64,000 bases of DNA from contig CAVQRC010000014.1 of NCBI GenBank assembly GCA_963715045.1, forward strand, positions 310,001-374,000. Direction: 5' to 3'. This DNA is from CAVQRC01 sp963715045 (lineage in GTDB: Bacteria > Planctomycetota > Planctomycetia > Pirellulales > Lacipirellulaceae). The position numbers and the translations under genes are program-made. Positions 36,433 to 46,050 of the stretch are shown here, piece after piece; the first letter of the stretch is position 1, and each line of letters begins with the position of its first letter. A model generated the notes under the pieces. That model saw nothing but the letters and a program-made list of their open reading frames with translations. It ran no database searches and was not told where the DNA came from.

Positions 36433-37152
36433 ATGATAAGAAAATCGCTGAGTGACAGAAGCTATCTCGTCATAGTGCTTTCGTTTGCGTTAACGTCAAA
36501 TGCAGTTGGCCAGATAGATTTACCCTTTATTGACAATTTCAACGATGGGGATGCTACAGATGGAATGCCCGGGACTTGGATTCCCGGCGATGAGCCGGGC
36601 GGCATTCGCGACGCATCAAGCGGAGACTTGGTGGTAACGCATAGCGACCAGTCGGCAACGGCTCTGGAAGAGTCATCACAGCTTTTGGACGTTTCACTTC
36701 GCACTCAATTGACGTTTTCTGAAGTGAGTGGAAATACAGATTCCGTAGCTCTATGGGCCAGGTCAACTGGCAGAGTCTATTTTGGGGGCATCACCACGGA
36801 TGGAGTTCTCGGCATCGGCCTTAACGACGGCGCCTTCTTTGATACTATCCCGTCGTCTCTCGACCCGGTTGGTGGCGACGTGCTATTGCAGTTTGACGTA
36901 ATTGGGAACGAAATCAGCCTGACCGCGTGGCAGGAGGGGACTCCAAAGCCCGCTCGGCCGCAGCTTAGTAGAACGAACAATACACTCACGCAGCCGGGCA
37001 GGGTCGGATTCACACTCACGCCAAACTTCGGTGGCGGCAGCGGCTCCGCGACCGTAGTCCTTCGCCACTATATGGTCGTCCCCGAGCCATCCACGACCGC
37101 CTTGTTGTGCGTTGGATTTATCTCCCTTCTGGTTCGACCGAGAGCAGTTTGA
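36433..37152 (+). CDS. PEP-CTERM LamG-like secreted protein c
   Basis: This is a 239-residue protein with GAGGA before ATG 36433. Its signal peptide (SYLVIVLSFALTSNAVG) precedes IDLPFIDNFNDGDATDGMPG and DASSGDLVVTHS, closely matching proteins a and b and the protein starting at 60388. It ends in PEP-CTERM signal VVPEPSTTALLCVGFISLLVRPR. No copy of the T1-T3 terminator follows it. It is intact. Confidence 0.83.
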   Translation: MIRKSLSDRSYLVIVLSFALTSNAVGQIDLPFIDNFNDGDATDGMPGTWIPGDEPGGIRDASSGDLVVTHSDQSATALEESSQLLDVSLRTQLTFSEVSGNTDSVALWARSTGRVYFGGITTDGVLGIGLNDGAFFDTIPSSLDPVGGDVLLQFDVIGNEISLTAWQEGTPKPARPQLSRTNNTLTQPGRVGFTLTPNFGGGSGSATVVLRHYMVVPEPSTTALLCVGFISLLVRPRAV

Positions 37153-37232
37153 GGAGTAGAACGCAGTTGATCGTGCAATGAATGTGGAATGTGGGACGTG
37201 ATCGCTGTCGGCCCGAAATGAGGGTGAGCTTG

Positions 37233-38261
37233 ATGACCGGACAAGCAATTTGCCGTATTGCAGTCGACACCATGAGCGTCCGCATCGCTCGACCCTGCTT
37301 TGAGAGAGGCTACATCGCAGCAGTTGCCTTCGCAGGTGTGTCACTCTGGTTATCTACCGAAGCAGACGCCCAGTTCGTGAAAGATGATTTGAGACCGACG
37401 CTAGTTGCAACTGGTTTCGCGTTCACCGAAGGACCGGCGCCGGACGGAAACGGCGGGATCTGGTTCTCCGACATAGACAACTCAAATATCCATCGGTTCG
37501 ATATCGCAAGTGGAGTTACGACACTTGAAAACGCTAACTCGGGGGGCGCCAATGGATTGATGTTTGACGGTCAAGGAAGACTCTTGGCTGCTGAGCATTT
37601 CAATCAGCGGCTGACTCGTACTGATGGCGACAACGTGGAAGTGCTTGCCGATATGTGGAATGGCTTGTTACTTAATAGTCCGAATGACATGGTGATCGAC
37701 GCTTGGGGAGGAATCTACTTTACGGATCCGGCATATGCCAACGACGTTCAACCTGAAGCTGTGTACTACATAAGCCCTGATGGACAGCTGTCGCAGGTGA
37801 TAACTGGTCTCTCCCGCCCCAATGGAATCGCGTTGTCGCCCGACGAAATGATCCTTTACGTCGCCGAACCGACGGCGAATCCTGCGGCTGGGAATCCCAA
37901 TATGAAGATTTGGGAGTTTGATTTGCCGAGTCCAGGAATGCCGGAGAATCAACGAGTGTTTGTCGATACCTTCGCGGATGGACTGGCTGTGGATGCCTTC
38001 GGCAATGTGTTTGCAGCAACCTTTTTCGGTTTCGCAGCCTGGAATCCGGAAGGTGAGCCGATTTTCATGGAAAGCACTCCAAGAGCTACGACGAACATCG
38101 CGTTCGTAGACCCGGCGGGGACGTACCCAAATTGGCTCTACATTACGGCGGGCGGGTCACTCTTCCGTACGCAGATAATCCCCGTGCCGGAGCCGACATC
38201 AGCGGCGCTCGCCATGCTGGCGGCAACCCTGCTACTTCATCCGCTGCGTCCTACCGGGTAG
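37233..38261 (+). CDS. SMP-30/gluconolactonase-like protein with PEP-CTERM tail
   Basis: This exported protein has about 342 residues. After a hydrophobic segment (GYIAAVAFAGVSLWL), the beta-propeller of the SMP-30/gluconolactonase/LRE family begins VATGFAFTEGPAPDGNGGIWFSD. Metal-site and blade motifs include NGLMFDGQGRLLAAEH, SPNDMVIDAWGGIYFTDP and RPNGIALSPDEMILYVAEP. The tail PVPEPTSAALAMLAATLLLHPLRP is PEP-CTERM-like. ATG 37233 has GAGGGTGAG upstream; ATG 37218 is an alternative. Its last 25 bp overlap the 3' end of the minus-strand gene that follows. It is a candidate lactonase, unproven. Confidence 0.8.
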   Translation: MTGQAICRIAVDTMSVRIARPCFERGYIAAVAFAGVSLWLSTEADAQFVKDDLRPTLVATGFAFTEGPAPDGNGGIWFSDIDNSNIHRFDIASGVTTLENANSGGANGLMFDGQGRLLAAEHFNQRLTRTDGDNVEVLADMWNGLLLNSPNDMVIDAWGGIYFTDPAYANDVQPEAVYYISPDGQLSQVITGLSRPNGIALSPDEMILYVAEPTANPAAGNPNMKIWEFDLPSPGMPENQRVFVDTFADGLAVDAFGNVFAATFFGFAAWNPEGEPIFMESTPRATTNIAFVDPAGTYPNWLYITAGGSLFRTQIIPVPEPTSAALAMLAATLLLHPLRPTG

Positions 38262-38878
38262 CTGGCCTCACTGCTGCTCTGGATGTTGTAGTCGCCGGAC
38301 AGGATCGCGTGCGTGCCGTCGCCGAGTGCGTTCAGGTTATCGCGAAGCACCTCTGCCTCTCGCAAGCGGCGATCCTCATCCGTAGACGACGACCCGGCCT
38401 TGTAGTGATTCGAATAGACGAAGAAGTCCGCCGACACGTCGTAGCCGACCGGTCGGAGCTGGTAGCGGAGCGTCGAGCGGGCCTGGTTGCTGGTGTTCAC
38501 TGAGCCGAATGCCAGCGAGTCGATCAGCTCCACCGTCTGGGTGTTGTAGATCAGCCCGGGTCGGCCGGCACCGGATGTAGAGCCGTCGAGCCTGACCAGG
38601 TCGTAGGTGCCGGTGCCGTAAATGCCGTTGAGGATGTCGACGATCTCTTGAGTCGTCGTGGACCATCTCGCCTGCTCCTGCAGGGCCAGGACATCGATCG
38701 GCTGGGCGATGCCGTTCCTGGTCTCGTTGCCGATGGCTTCCAGGACGGTGGCCAGGCCGGGGTTGGGTCCACCAGCGGCCGTGTTGTAGGAGACGACGCG
38801 GAGCTGGGCGACTACAGCGGATGGCATTGCGGTGACGATCGCTGCACAGAGCAGCCAAACGTATCGACGGATGGACAT
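38237..38878 (-). CDS. Endonuclease/exonuclease/phosphatase family protein, C-terminally truncated
   Basis: The protein has a signal peptide (MSIRRYVWLLCAAIVTAMPSA), then LRVVSYNTAAGG, VLEAIGNE, DVLALQEQ with the catalytic Glu, and ILSGDYNIQSSSEASY with an Asp-x-Asn active-site pair. Members of this secreted planctomycete group normally continue well past this point and often carry a PEP-CTERM tail. Here the frame stops at VGRSG, 213 residues, exactly where it meets the oppositely oriented SMP-30-like gene. The C-terminal catalytic His motif is missing, so it is probably inactive. Confidence 0.75.
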   Translation of the reverse strand: MSIRRYVWLLCAAIVTAMPSAVVAQLRVVSYNTAAGGPNPGLATVLEAIGNETRNGIAQPIDVLALQEQARWSTTTQEIVDILNGIYGTGTYDLVRLDGSTSGAGRPGLIYNTQTVELIDSLAFGSVNTSNQARSTLRYQLRPVGYDVSADFFVYSNHYKAGSSSTDEDRRLREAEVLRDNLNALGDGTHAILSGDYNIQSSSEASYPVGRSG

Positions 38879-39078
38879 TGGGGTTTCCGGGCGGCTGGAT
38901 TGCTGACCAGGATTTGCAGACACGCGCAAGTATCCTTGCCGGATCGGAGGCTTCCCGTCAACGGACTGGAGTTTTGGCGTGCAAAGTGTCAGGGGCAGGA
39001 GTAGAACACTTATCCGCTGGGTCGAAAACTGCCACCGTTCAACGACGCAGTCCATCTGGTTCCAGGGAGACGTGATTA

Positions 39079-41275
39079 TGCCGCTACGCTCTGCCATGCG
39101 TCGTCACACCCATCGCCAAGATCGCCTGCAGGTGGAACCGCTCGAAGACCGGCGGCTGCTGGCCACGTTCACCGTCACCACCGAGCTGGACGTGGTCGAT
39201 GCGGATGACGGGCTGACGTCGCTTCGTGAAGCGATCGACGTCGCCAACACGACCCCCGGCCCCGACGAGATCGTGTTCGACTTCGGCCACGATGGGCCGG
39301 CAGTGATCCTCCTGGAGCAGGGCGAGCTGGAGATCACCGAGGCGGTCACGATCACCGGGGACGGGCCGGACTTGCTCACCATCGACGCTCAGGAGCAGTC
39401 GCGGATCTTCAACATCACGGCAGAGACGGGTGACTTCACGATCGCGGGGATGACGCTCACCAACGGCAAGACGACTGGGGACAACGCAACTTCCAGCGAG
39501 AATACGTTCAGCGGCGGCGCGATCCGTTCCCTGACGACGGGAATTCTGACGGTTCAGAAATGCCGATCACGAACAGTTTACGACGGGCCAAAGGACGAGA
39601 GGCGGCGGACTCTTTGCGGAGGGTGAGGTTGCTTTGTCGTCGAGCACAATCTCGGAAAACGGCTTTCGGCGGCATTCAGTCGCGGCGACGTGACAGTCAC
39701 GTCGAGCACGATCTCGGGCAACTCCGGTGGCGGAATCATATGGCGGGGGGCTTATCGGCAGGCAACGTCGACAACATCACAGTCACTTCCAGCACGATCT
39801 CGGGAAACTCCCGTGGCGGCATCAATGCTACAAACTATGTTGCAGGCAACGTGGCAGTGACTTCGAGCACGATCTCTGGAAACACATATGAGGGCGGATT
39901 GTCGCTGGGCGTACGGTCAGCCTCAGCACGATCTCGGGGAACTCAGGGTTCGGTGGCGGCGGGATTTATGTCTTGGATTGGCGACGTGACGGTCACCTCC
40001 AGCACGATCTCGGGGAACTCAGGCGGACGGGTCGGCGGGATTTTTGCCATGGGCGATGTGACGGTCACCTCCAGCACGATCTCGGGGAACTCTGCGGGTT
40101 ACGATGGCGGCGGGATTTATGCTCGGGGCAACGTGACCGTCACTTCGAGCACGATCTCGGGGAACTCAGCTGAGTTTGGGACGGCGGCGGCATTCATGCC
40201 TCTGGCGACGTTGCGGTCAGCTTCAGCACGATCTCGGGAACATCGCGGCACGGCGGCGGCGGCATTTATGCTGTCGCGACGTCACGGTCACCTCCAGCAC
40301 GATCTCGGGGAACTCGGGCTTGATTCGGCGGCGGCGGCATTCTATGCTTCTGGCGACGTCACGGTCACCTCAAGCACGATCTCGGGGAACTCGGCGATCT
40401 AGGGGGGGCGGCATTTACACCGGTGGGCGACGTAACGGTCACCTCCAGCACGATCTCAGGGAACTCCGGATACACGGCGGCGGCATTACTCCACTGATGG
40501 CGCAGGCACTATCGAGAACTCGATCGTGGCCGGAACACTGAGCGGCACGGCTCCCGACTGTGGCCCCGTCGATGCAGCCTGATCGTCGAGTACAGCCTCA
40601 TCGGCGACAACACGGCACTGGTCTGACCGAAGCCCCCGTCGGCTCCCCCGACGCCAACGGCAACCTGATCGGCGGACCGATCAACGGCATCATCGATCCG
40701 CTGCTCGGCCCGCTTGCCGACAACGGCGGACCCACGCAAACTCACGCCTTGCTCCCTGGCAGCCCCGCAATCAACGCCGGCGATCCAACGCAATGGCCGG
40801 CGTGGACGGCGTCCCGCTCTACGACCAACGCGGCGAAGGCATTCGACCGCGTGGTCGGCGGCCGCATCGACATGGGAGCTTTCGAAGTCCAGGCAGCAGC
40901 TTGGCAGCCGACTTCGACAAGGACGGCGACGTAGACGGGGCCGACTTCCTTGTCTGGCAGACGAACTTCTTCACGCCGACGGGAGCCACGCCCAACGACG
41001 GCGACGCCGACGGGGATGGGGACGTTGACGGCGAAGACTTCCTGATCTGGCAGTTGGAGTTCGCCGGCGAGTCGACCGGTGCCGGTGCGGCTGGGTTGAA
41101 TGAGCTCGATCGTCCGAGAACGTTGAGCCGTGCAGATCGGGTTCGATGGGAGCTTCCTGCTGGCCAGGATCATGAGGACCCTGCACGTCGCACGCAGGTT
41201 CAAGATGAAGTCTTGGCCGGGTTCAAGCGACTGTGGCCACACCGTCGACTGCAGGGCAAATTGCACGCAACGTAA
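39079..41275 (+). pseudogene. Beta-helix/choice-of-anchor-Q adhesin with dockerin-like end, multiply frameshifted
   Basis: The ATG at 39079 starts MPLRSAMRRHTHRQDRLQ followed by the planctomycete secreted-protein motif VEPLEDRRLLA. Parallel beta-helix sequence follows (LTSLREAIDVANTTPGPDEI, ITEAVTITGDGPDLLTIDA). From about 39690 to 40470 a repeat encoding VTVTSSTISGNS recurs about eleven times, in more than one frame. The end has choice-of-anchor Q sequence (ADNGGPTQTHALLPGSPAIN) and two EF-hand-like repeats, DFDKDGDVDGADFLVWQ and DGDVDGEDFLIWQ, similar to dockerin calcium loops. Several frame changes between 39550 and 40900 break it. It was presumably a large surface adhesin. Confidence 0.75.
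39690..40470 (+). repeat. Coding tandem repeat, period about 72-78 bp
   Basis: About eleven copies of a core resembling GACGGTCACCTCCAGCACGA followed by TCTCGGGGAACTC. The period corresponds to one beta-helix turn (24-26 residues). Indels between units change the reading frame. Confidence 0.8.
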
Positions 41276-41776
41276 GAGGGGGCCTGCAGGGTCGAATTGG
41301 CACGCCTGTCTACGAATCCCAAAGGAACTTCGGGGATCACGCGGTTGTGTAGACAGTAGACAGCCGTGGGTGTTGGGTCTGCTCGTATATGAAAGCCGGC
41401 AAGCTCGTTGTAGCGTGCCGGCTGGTCGCTTCGGTTAGCCGGCATTGCTGCAAGCCGTCCGCATCTGGTTGGGATCAACCACGACGTAGAGTGGCCAAAG
41501 AAGGGCCCTGTTTTGCGGCCGTCCATGCCGTAGAGCTCCCGACCCCATCGCAAGCCGGGAAGCGATCTGAGGGCTCTGGACGGCCCCGTTGGGCCCTGAC
41601 CTTACCTGCGTCTTGCCCCAGGCAATCTCCTTGAAGCTTCAGCAGGCTTCATATCCCTGCGGAGGTCGATGTGTACTGCCTCGTTGGCAGCGAATTACCG
41701 TTTCTAGCTGTGCACTCCGCCGCACCCTAGCGGCAAGCAATCCGAAGTCCCAGCGGAGATTGATCCAGTCGCAAAG
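41276..41776. other. Intergenic region with repeat family R
   Basis: It contains the second copy of repeat R (41495-41790), which runs into the 3' end of the small gene at 41777. No other gene is seen. Confidence 0.5.
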
Positions 41777-41790
41777 TCATTGAGATGAAG
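41495..41790 (+). repeat. Dispersed repeat family R, copy 2 (long form)
   Basis: From about 41610 to 41790 it is close to 47925-48092, sharing GGCAATCTCCTTGAAGCTTC, GCGGCAAGCAATCCGAAGTC and CCAGCGGAGATTGATCCAGT, and ending at AGTCATTGAGATGA. The left part is more diverged. Confidence 0.7.
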
Positions 41791-42124
41791 TCACAGAAAC
41801 GTGTACGCGGGGCTGGAGTTGGAGCCGAAATGTCAAGTCTTGATTCGGGCCGGTTCCCAATGCCACGAGACACCTGCCTCCAGGATACTCCTGCACGCTC
41901 AGGGCGTGCACAGGGTGGAACGATAGAAATCCAGTTTCCACCCCTTCTCGGAAGCATCGAACCTCCAACTCCGGATTGTCAATCACACAATCTACTCGTT
42001 CCTTGTCTAGCTCGACGGAGAAGCTTAAACGACAGTAAGCCCAAGGGATGTCCTCCGACGCAGATACATCGGGCTCGACGCCGAAGAACTCAAGCAGCTC
42101 AGTATTGGTAGGAAACTCTTCCAT
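41777..42124 (-). CDS. Hypothetical protein, 115 aa
   Basis: The frame has natural-looking composition: MEEFPTNTELLEFFGVEPD, DIPWAYCRLSFSVELD, RVDCVIDNPELEVRCF and GGRCLVALGTGPNQDLTFRL. There is no signal peptide or membrane segment. I do not recognise the family. Its last codons fall inside the edge of repeat R, so the authentic C-terminus may have been replaced. It lies between adhesin remnants and the TIR gene. Confidence 0.5.
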   Translation of the reverse strand: MEEFPTNTELLEFFGVEPDVSASEDIPWAYCRLSFSVELDKERVDCVIDNPELEVRCFREGVETGFLSFHPVHALSVQEYPGGRCLVALGTGPNQDLTFRLQLQPRVHVSVTSSQ

Positions 42125-43113
42125 CTGGTCCAGTGGTCCTTTTCGTCAGCGAGTGTCCACACTGCGGCTGGATCATGCTATTCAAGGCTGCCGGGCGAGC
42201 AACCCGTAGGAGTTAGCCAACGGCTTTGGCTCGGCGGCCGTGTTGCCATTTGACGATGTAATTTCGCCGAGTTCTCCCCAGCCATCGCACGCCTTGAACC
42301 CGATCTACTGAGTCGCCAAGGAGCGGGGGGCTGAGTCTGGTGGAGCGCAGCACAACCCGATCCCGCCTCTGGTTGACATCCCGTCATCGGTAAACACGAC
42401 CGGGTAGCGAGCCGTTTTTTCCGGCCCACCCATCTGGGGCACCAGGCCGATGACATCAGCACGCCGGGAATTGAGGGCTTCAGGGAGGCCCTTCGTGACC
42501 GCACGGCTGGAATGCACTGGTACTCCCGCTAGGCCATCATCAACCGCTGCTTCTGCTCGCCGGGGCGGTGGCGGTGATAATCAATGAGGCTCAAGGGGAA
42601 ACGACCGGGTGGGGACGGGACAAATCCCCATGCCGCCGGGGGGCCGGGAGCGGGAAAAGTAATTGTCGCCATACAAACTTTCACAAACTGCGGCGGTCGA
42701 TGAAACCGAAGTAGAGTTCGGAGCTTCCGTTCCGTTAGTTCTCGGGGCCTTGATTTTGAAACGGTCAGTTGGGGCAGCCCCTCGCTGAAAGGTCGAAATC
42801 ACTTCGTCCGCCGAAGAGAAATATCGCGTCACACGAACCTAATTCGGCAGCAACTAGGCTCGCGTCAATGTACCTGGAGGCAATCATGCAGGTCCCTGCC
42901 AGCTTGCCGCTCTGACTGTGATGACCCCCTATTGTAGCGATCCCGGTACTGCAACACAGCGCCCGCCCGCCTGATCGAACCGGAAAAATTCCAGCCGATT
43001 ACGCGGAATCCGGGAGTGGAGGTTCAAGTGGAATATCAGCTGGTGAGGTGGCAGGTGGCGGAGTATTCTCGTAGCGATCGAATCTCTCGGTCTCAAAACC
43101 ACTTTCGTGTTGT
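42125..43113. other. Mostly non-coding region with a possible decayed gene
   Basis: Nearly 1 kb without a clear gene. On the minus strand 42180-42517 shows protein-like stretches in two frames (DVIGLVPQMGGPEKTARYPV and VRWLGRTRRNYIVKWQHGRR), which could be a broken gene of unknown family. A GC-rich repeat (family F) lies at 42608-42660. Confidence 0.35.
42608..42660 (+). repeat. GC-rich dispersed repeat family F, copy 1
   Basis: GGGTGGGGACGGGACAAATC is followed by CCGCCGGGGGGCCGGGAGCG. A related copy lies at 45552-45612. It is self-complementary in part. Confidence 0.5.
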
Positions 43114-44293
43114 TTACGACCGAATTGCGTTCTTTGCTGGAGAAGACGGGAAGCCTGCGTATCTACGCAAGAATCGTTCGAACCGAATGCAATCCAGACG
43201 AGTCTGCTTCAGCAGTTCGGATGCTTCGGATAGAACTCGAGACTGCAGCGGTTGACCTAGTTGATCAACACTTCCATTGGCTATGAACTTAAAGTTGACT
43301 TCCGCACTGTCAGCACGTTCCGCAAGCGCTCGAGAGCGAGCTGGAAGTCTCTTGCGATCCAGGCCGACTCGCGCACAGTCCCCACGGTTCCGATTCGGCC
43401 TCGTAAAAATTCGATGCGTGCGCGCCCATTTCTGCACGTGCGCGGAGCTGTGCCACCAATTCCTCAGCATGTGCCATTCGCCTTGAAATTGCGTCAATCT
43501 CATTAATGCTATATTCCGAGCTCGCCGGTCGAAAGGCAGCAGCTCAAACATCTGAACCATCTCGGCTCGCACTTTGGATTCGTACGATTCCAGGGCAAAT
43601 CCGCCAAGGACGGCTGATGCGATAACAAGAAATATAAAAACCACGAGACTGATGCACGGCGGCGTCGAACCTCTCGCATTACAGAGACTCGTCGAGCGAA
43701 ACCCCCAAAATTCCCGAGATAACTTGAGGATTGCGAAGCACAGGGTACCATGGCCTACTCGCATATCGGCAGCAAGTGGATCAAGCCGTTCGGTTGTTAA
43801 AGCTCCTTCCTCTTTGTTGAGTTTGAATCGACAAGCTTCCGGCAGGCACTCCTGATCTTCCGAATCGCGGTTTTCGTCCGCGTTTGGCTCGCCTGCTACA
43901 AGTACATACACGATGCGACTTGAGCGACCAAGTCGCTTGAATTGAAGGACTTCTTCATTCACCCATTTGGATTGGGCTGCATGAGGCGAGCACACAACAA
44001 CAAGATATCCGCGATTGACTCAGGGCCTCATTGAGTGATGCGCCAAGGTCGGAGGAACTGGAAAGTTCTAATTCATCCAAGAAAATTGGACGAATCCTCT
44101 TCGGGAGCGGTCCGTCGCGTCCTGGTTTTCCAACGAGCTTCCTCGGCAGCCGGTATGCCTCCAGTTTCTTGTGGAGGCGTTTAGCCAAAACTTCATCTTT
44201 GCGGCTATAGCTAATAAAAGCCCAATACATTGCCCAATCGACTCGAAGCGGATCGACCCCACAAGTGACAACAACGTTCAGAGTTTCCGTCAT
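43114..44293 (-). pseudogene. Membrane TIR-domain protein (frameshifted)
   Basis: The N-terminus is a TIR-like domain starting MYWAFISYSRKDEVLAKRLH (ATG 44230; an upstream ATG at 44293 is in frame). It continues with RLPRKLVGKPGRDGPLPKRI, RPIFLDELELSSSSDLG and ALSQSR. At about 44004 the frame changes by one extra base to YLVVVCSPHAAQSKWVNEEV, which contains the W-x-N-E-E segment where the catalytic Glu of NAD-cleaving TIRs is found. RIVYVLVAGEPNADEN and ERLDPLAADMR complete the domain. A transmembrane helix follows (CISLVVFIFLVIASAVLGG). Beyond it, coiled-coil-like sequence appears in changing frames (INEIDAISRRMAHAEELVAQ, SRALAERADSAEVNFKFIA), so the 3' half is also disrupted. Such proteins are often defence or signalling effectors, but no partner is visible. 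Confidence 0.72.
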
Positions 44294-44758
44294 GTTGGTA
44301 CTGCTGGCGGCTTCATTGTATCGCCTCGGTTCTCGCGTACGTCAAGTATGGACCAATTCTTGTTGCGCCTCTTAGACGGGCCGTGCTTTTGCGTAACCTT
44401 CTTTGGCCCACACGAGGCGTCGAAGCAAGACTGTCAACGTGCGGCAGGAACTATCGCCGCCGCACGAATTGGAATTCCAGAACCTGCGGGTGTGTGACTA
44501 CCCGCCTGAGGGAGCGGTAGACCGCAACGGGAAGCCCGCTGGAGTCAAGACGCCCCATTGGTTGTCTTCCCTCCCGTGATCGGCAGCTACGGCAGACCCG
44601 CCGCAGAGGTCGCCTTCTCCTACAAAGGCCGAGTGTCTGGAAAGCTCTGCTCCTCCGGGCTGGCGATTCCCTCAACGTCGAGAACGATTCGTGAGCGATT
44701 CCAGCCGACGTTTTGCGGGACCTTCGAGTACCCACTTTCCGCCAGGCTGACGGTTCCC
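44294..44758. other. Intergenic region, nothing recognised
   Basis: About 465 bp between the TIR gene start and the 66-aa gene. A minus-strand frame continuing past the 66-aa gene (ending LDVEGIASPEEQSFPDTRPL) looks protein-like but is absent from the second copy of that gene, so it is not called. Confidence 0.4.
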
Positions 44759-44959
44759 TCAACGACGAGCACGCTCGTACATCGCCAGGTCAAGTTCGTG
44801 CGCCAGGTCGGCCAGTGGCCGACGAATCGCAAGCTCTTCGATTTCCTCCAAGTCATCGGAGACCGAACGCAGCAGTGCGTACAACTCGGCCGCGACTTGC
44901 TCGGGGCACTGCCGCACGATCTCACCGGCGATTACATCAAGTTGGACTTCGTCACTCAT
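44759..44959 (-). CDS. Small acidic hypothetical protein, 66 aa (paralogue 1)
   Basis: The protein runs MSDEVQLDVIAGEIVRQCPE, then QVAAELYALLRSVSDDLEEIEELAIRRP in parts, ending MYERARR. It looks like an all-helical, acidic small protein with a basic tail. GAAGGTGAGAG precedes the ATG as a ribosome binding site. A near-identical gene occurs at 48987-49187, including about 110 bp of upstream DNA. The family is not recognised. The size, duplication and mobile surroundings would suit an antitoxin or small regulator, but this is inference. Confidence 0.7.
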   Translation of the reverse strand: MSDEVQLDVIAGEIVRQCPEQVAAELYALLRSVSDDLEEIEELAIRRPLADLAHELDLAMYERARR

Positions 44960-44962
44960 CTC

Positions 44963-45151
44963 TCACCTTCTTCGGTTTGGGGCAGACATCAGCCGGCAAC
45001 CCAGTGGTGCCAACATGCTCACGAGTTCTCCAAGCTGGAGGGCCTGGAGTGTAGGACTCAGCAGCCTCTTCGCCGCTTCTTCACATTCGCTTTTGTCGTT
45101 GTGTTGTCCCCCCTGGCCCGAGTGCCAGCCAGACCCAGGTGGCTCATTCAC
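44963..45151 (-). CDS. Possible small ORF upstream of the 66-aa gene, 62 aa
   Basis: This frame ends four nucleotides before the ATG of the 66-aa gene, with its TGA overlapping that gene's ribosome binding site. Sequence such as LLSPTLQALQLGELVSMLAP is conserved in the copy upstream of 49187, but that copy has an in-frame stop. It may be a small partner gene, or only conserved leader DNA. Confidence 0.25.
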   Translation of the reverse strand: MNEPPGSGWHSGQGGQHNDKSECEEAAKRLLSPTLQALQLGELVSMLAPLGCRLMSAPNRRR

Positions 45152-45329
45152 CGGCCCGGTCGTAATGCCTCAACAGGAGGCCTCCTTTTTGCGTCGGAGA
45201 GCTCCCATGGCCCTGGGACCCCTTGGACAGCTCGGAAGCGATTTGAGAGCTATGGACGGGCCGTATGTCACCGTGGCTTCGAACGAAACCGGTGCTTCCG
45301 GCCCGCCTCAGCCAGCTTCTGCAACTGGT

Positions 45330-45360
45330 GAGGCGACGATTTGTTTCGTCGCCTCTTTCG
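45330..45360 (+). terminator. Terminator-like hairpin
   Basis: GAGGCGACGA pairs perfectly with TCGTCGCCTC around a TTTGTT loop, followed by TTTCG. The T tract is short. No gene obviously ends here, so it may be a relic. Confidence 0.5.
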
Positions 45361-45551
45361 CGCCCCCACCAAGCCGAAGATTAACTCGCTGTGCTCGATG
45401 CTGAAGATCGCGTTCCCTCTACTTTGTCCGCCTGGTTGATGCCCGCATGGCGAGCTTTGAGTTTGGCCGCCACACGGCTGGCCAAAGACGCTTTCGGCTG
45501 GATGCCGTTGCTGGTGGAGGGGTGGGGATAATTAATCTCCGCAAGGCAGTT

Positions 45552-45612
45552 TGGGGTGGGGGGAGCGGGGCAAATTCCCACCGGCGCGGGGGGCCCCGGC
45601 GGGGGTGATTGA
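45552..45612 (+). repeat. GC-rich dispersed repeat family F, copy 2
   Basis: It contains GGGGTGGGGGGAGCGGGGCA, then AATTCCCACCGGCGCGGGGG and the end GGCGGGGGTGATTG. It is related to 42608-42660. Confidence 0.5.
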
Positions 45613-45750
45613 TCTAGGTGTAAGCTGCCCTCCGGTTCCCACGCTCGTCTACGAAACCATGGAGAACGTCGGGGAATCGGAGGTTGTGTTGATGCGTTGA
45701 CGGTGTTCGTTGCTGGTCCGTCAATGAAACGACCGCACAGGCTGGTGGGC

Positions 45751-45993
45751 CTATGGGGTCGGGTGGAGGGTGGTCTGGGAGACGATGCTCAGGATCTGCT
45801 GCCGCTGGTCATCCGTCAGGGTGTGCCAGGCAGTGATGACCTGTTCCAGGCCGGATGATGCAGCGAGTGCGCCCGGATTCTCGCCGCTGTTGGTTAGAAT
45901 CTCAGCGTTTACCGATGAAAGTGGCCATTGTTCGAGTCCTGCATCGCCCACTCTCTCTTCGTGAATCAGGTGTCTTCGTGCATCAGGTCGCAC
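45751..45993 (-). pseudogene. C-terminal tail of a decayed integrase (minus strand)
   Basis: The frame reads EERVGDAGLEQWPLSSVNAE, then GLEQVITAWHTLTDDQRQQI with LSIV. This resembles the variable C-terminal extension of planctomycete tyrosine-type integrases (GDTGLEPVT-like stretch, then an [L/V]xxAWPxLP-like helix). No catalytic domain is attached on this strand. Assignment is from memory of the family and tentative. Confidence 0.4.
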
Positions 45994-46050
45994 AGAGTCG
46001 CATTTGCCCGCATTGCAGGGTGTTCTTCAAGCGGCTCACGATCAGGCACT

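Larger units (their letters stand above)
45185..45750. other. Intergenic region with repeats and a strong hairpin
   Basis: It holds a short diverged copy of repeat R (45185-45270), a terminator-like hairpin (45330-45360) and repeat F copy 2 (45552-45612). No gene is supported. Confidence 0.5.

Noticed and set aside
39690..40470. Regularly spaced repeats that could be mistaken for a CRISPR array
   Set aside because: The repeats are degenerate, translate into beta-helix turns (TSSTISGNS) and the spacers are similar to each other; no cas genes are near.
44451..44762. 103-codon frame downstream of the 66-aa gene, and the protein-like tail LDVEGIASPEEQSF in another frame
   Set aside because: Neither is conserved next to the second copy of the 66-aa gene and neither has its own ribosome binding site.
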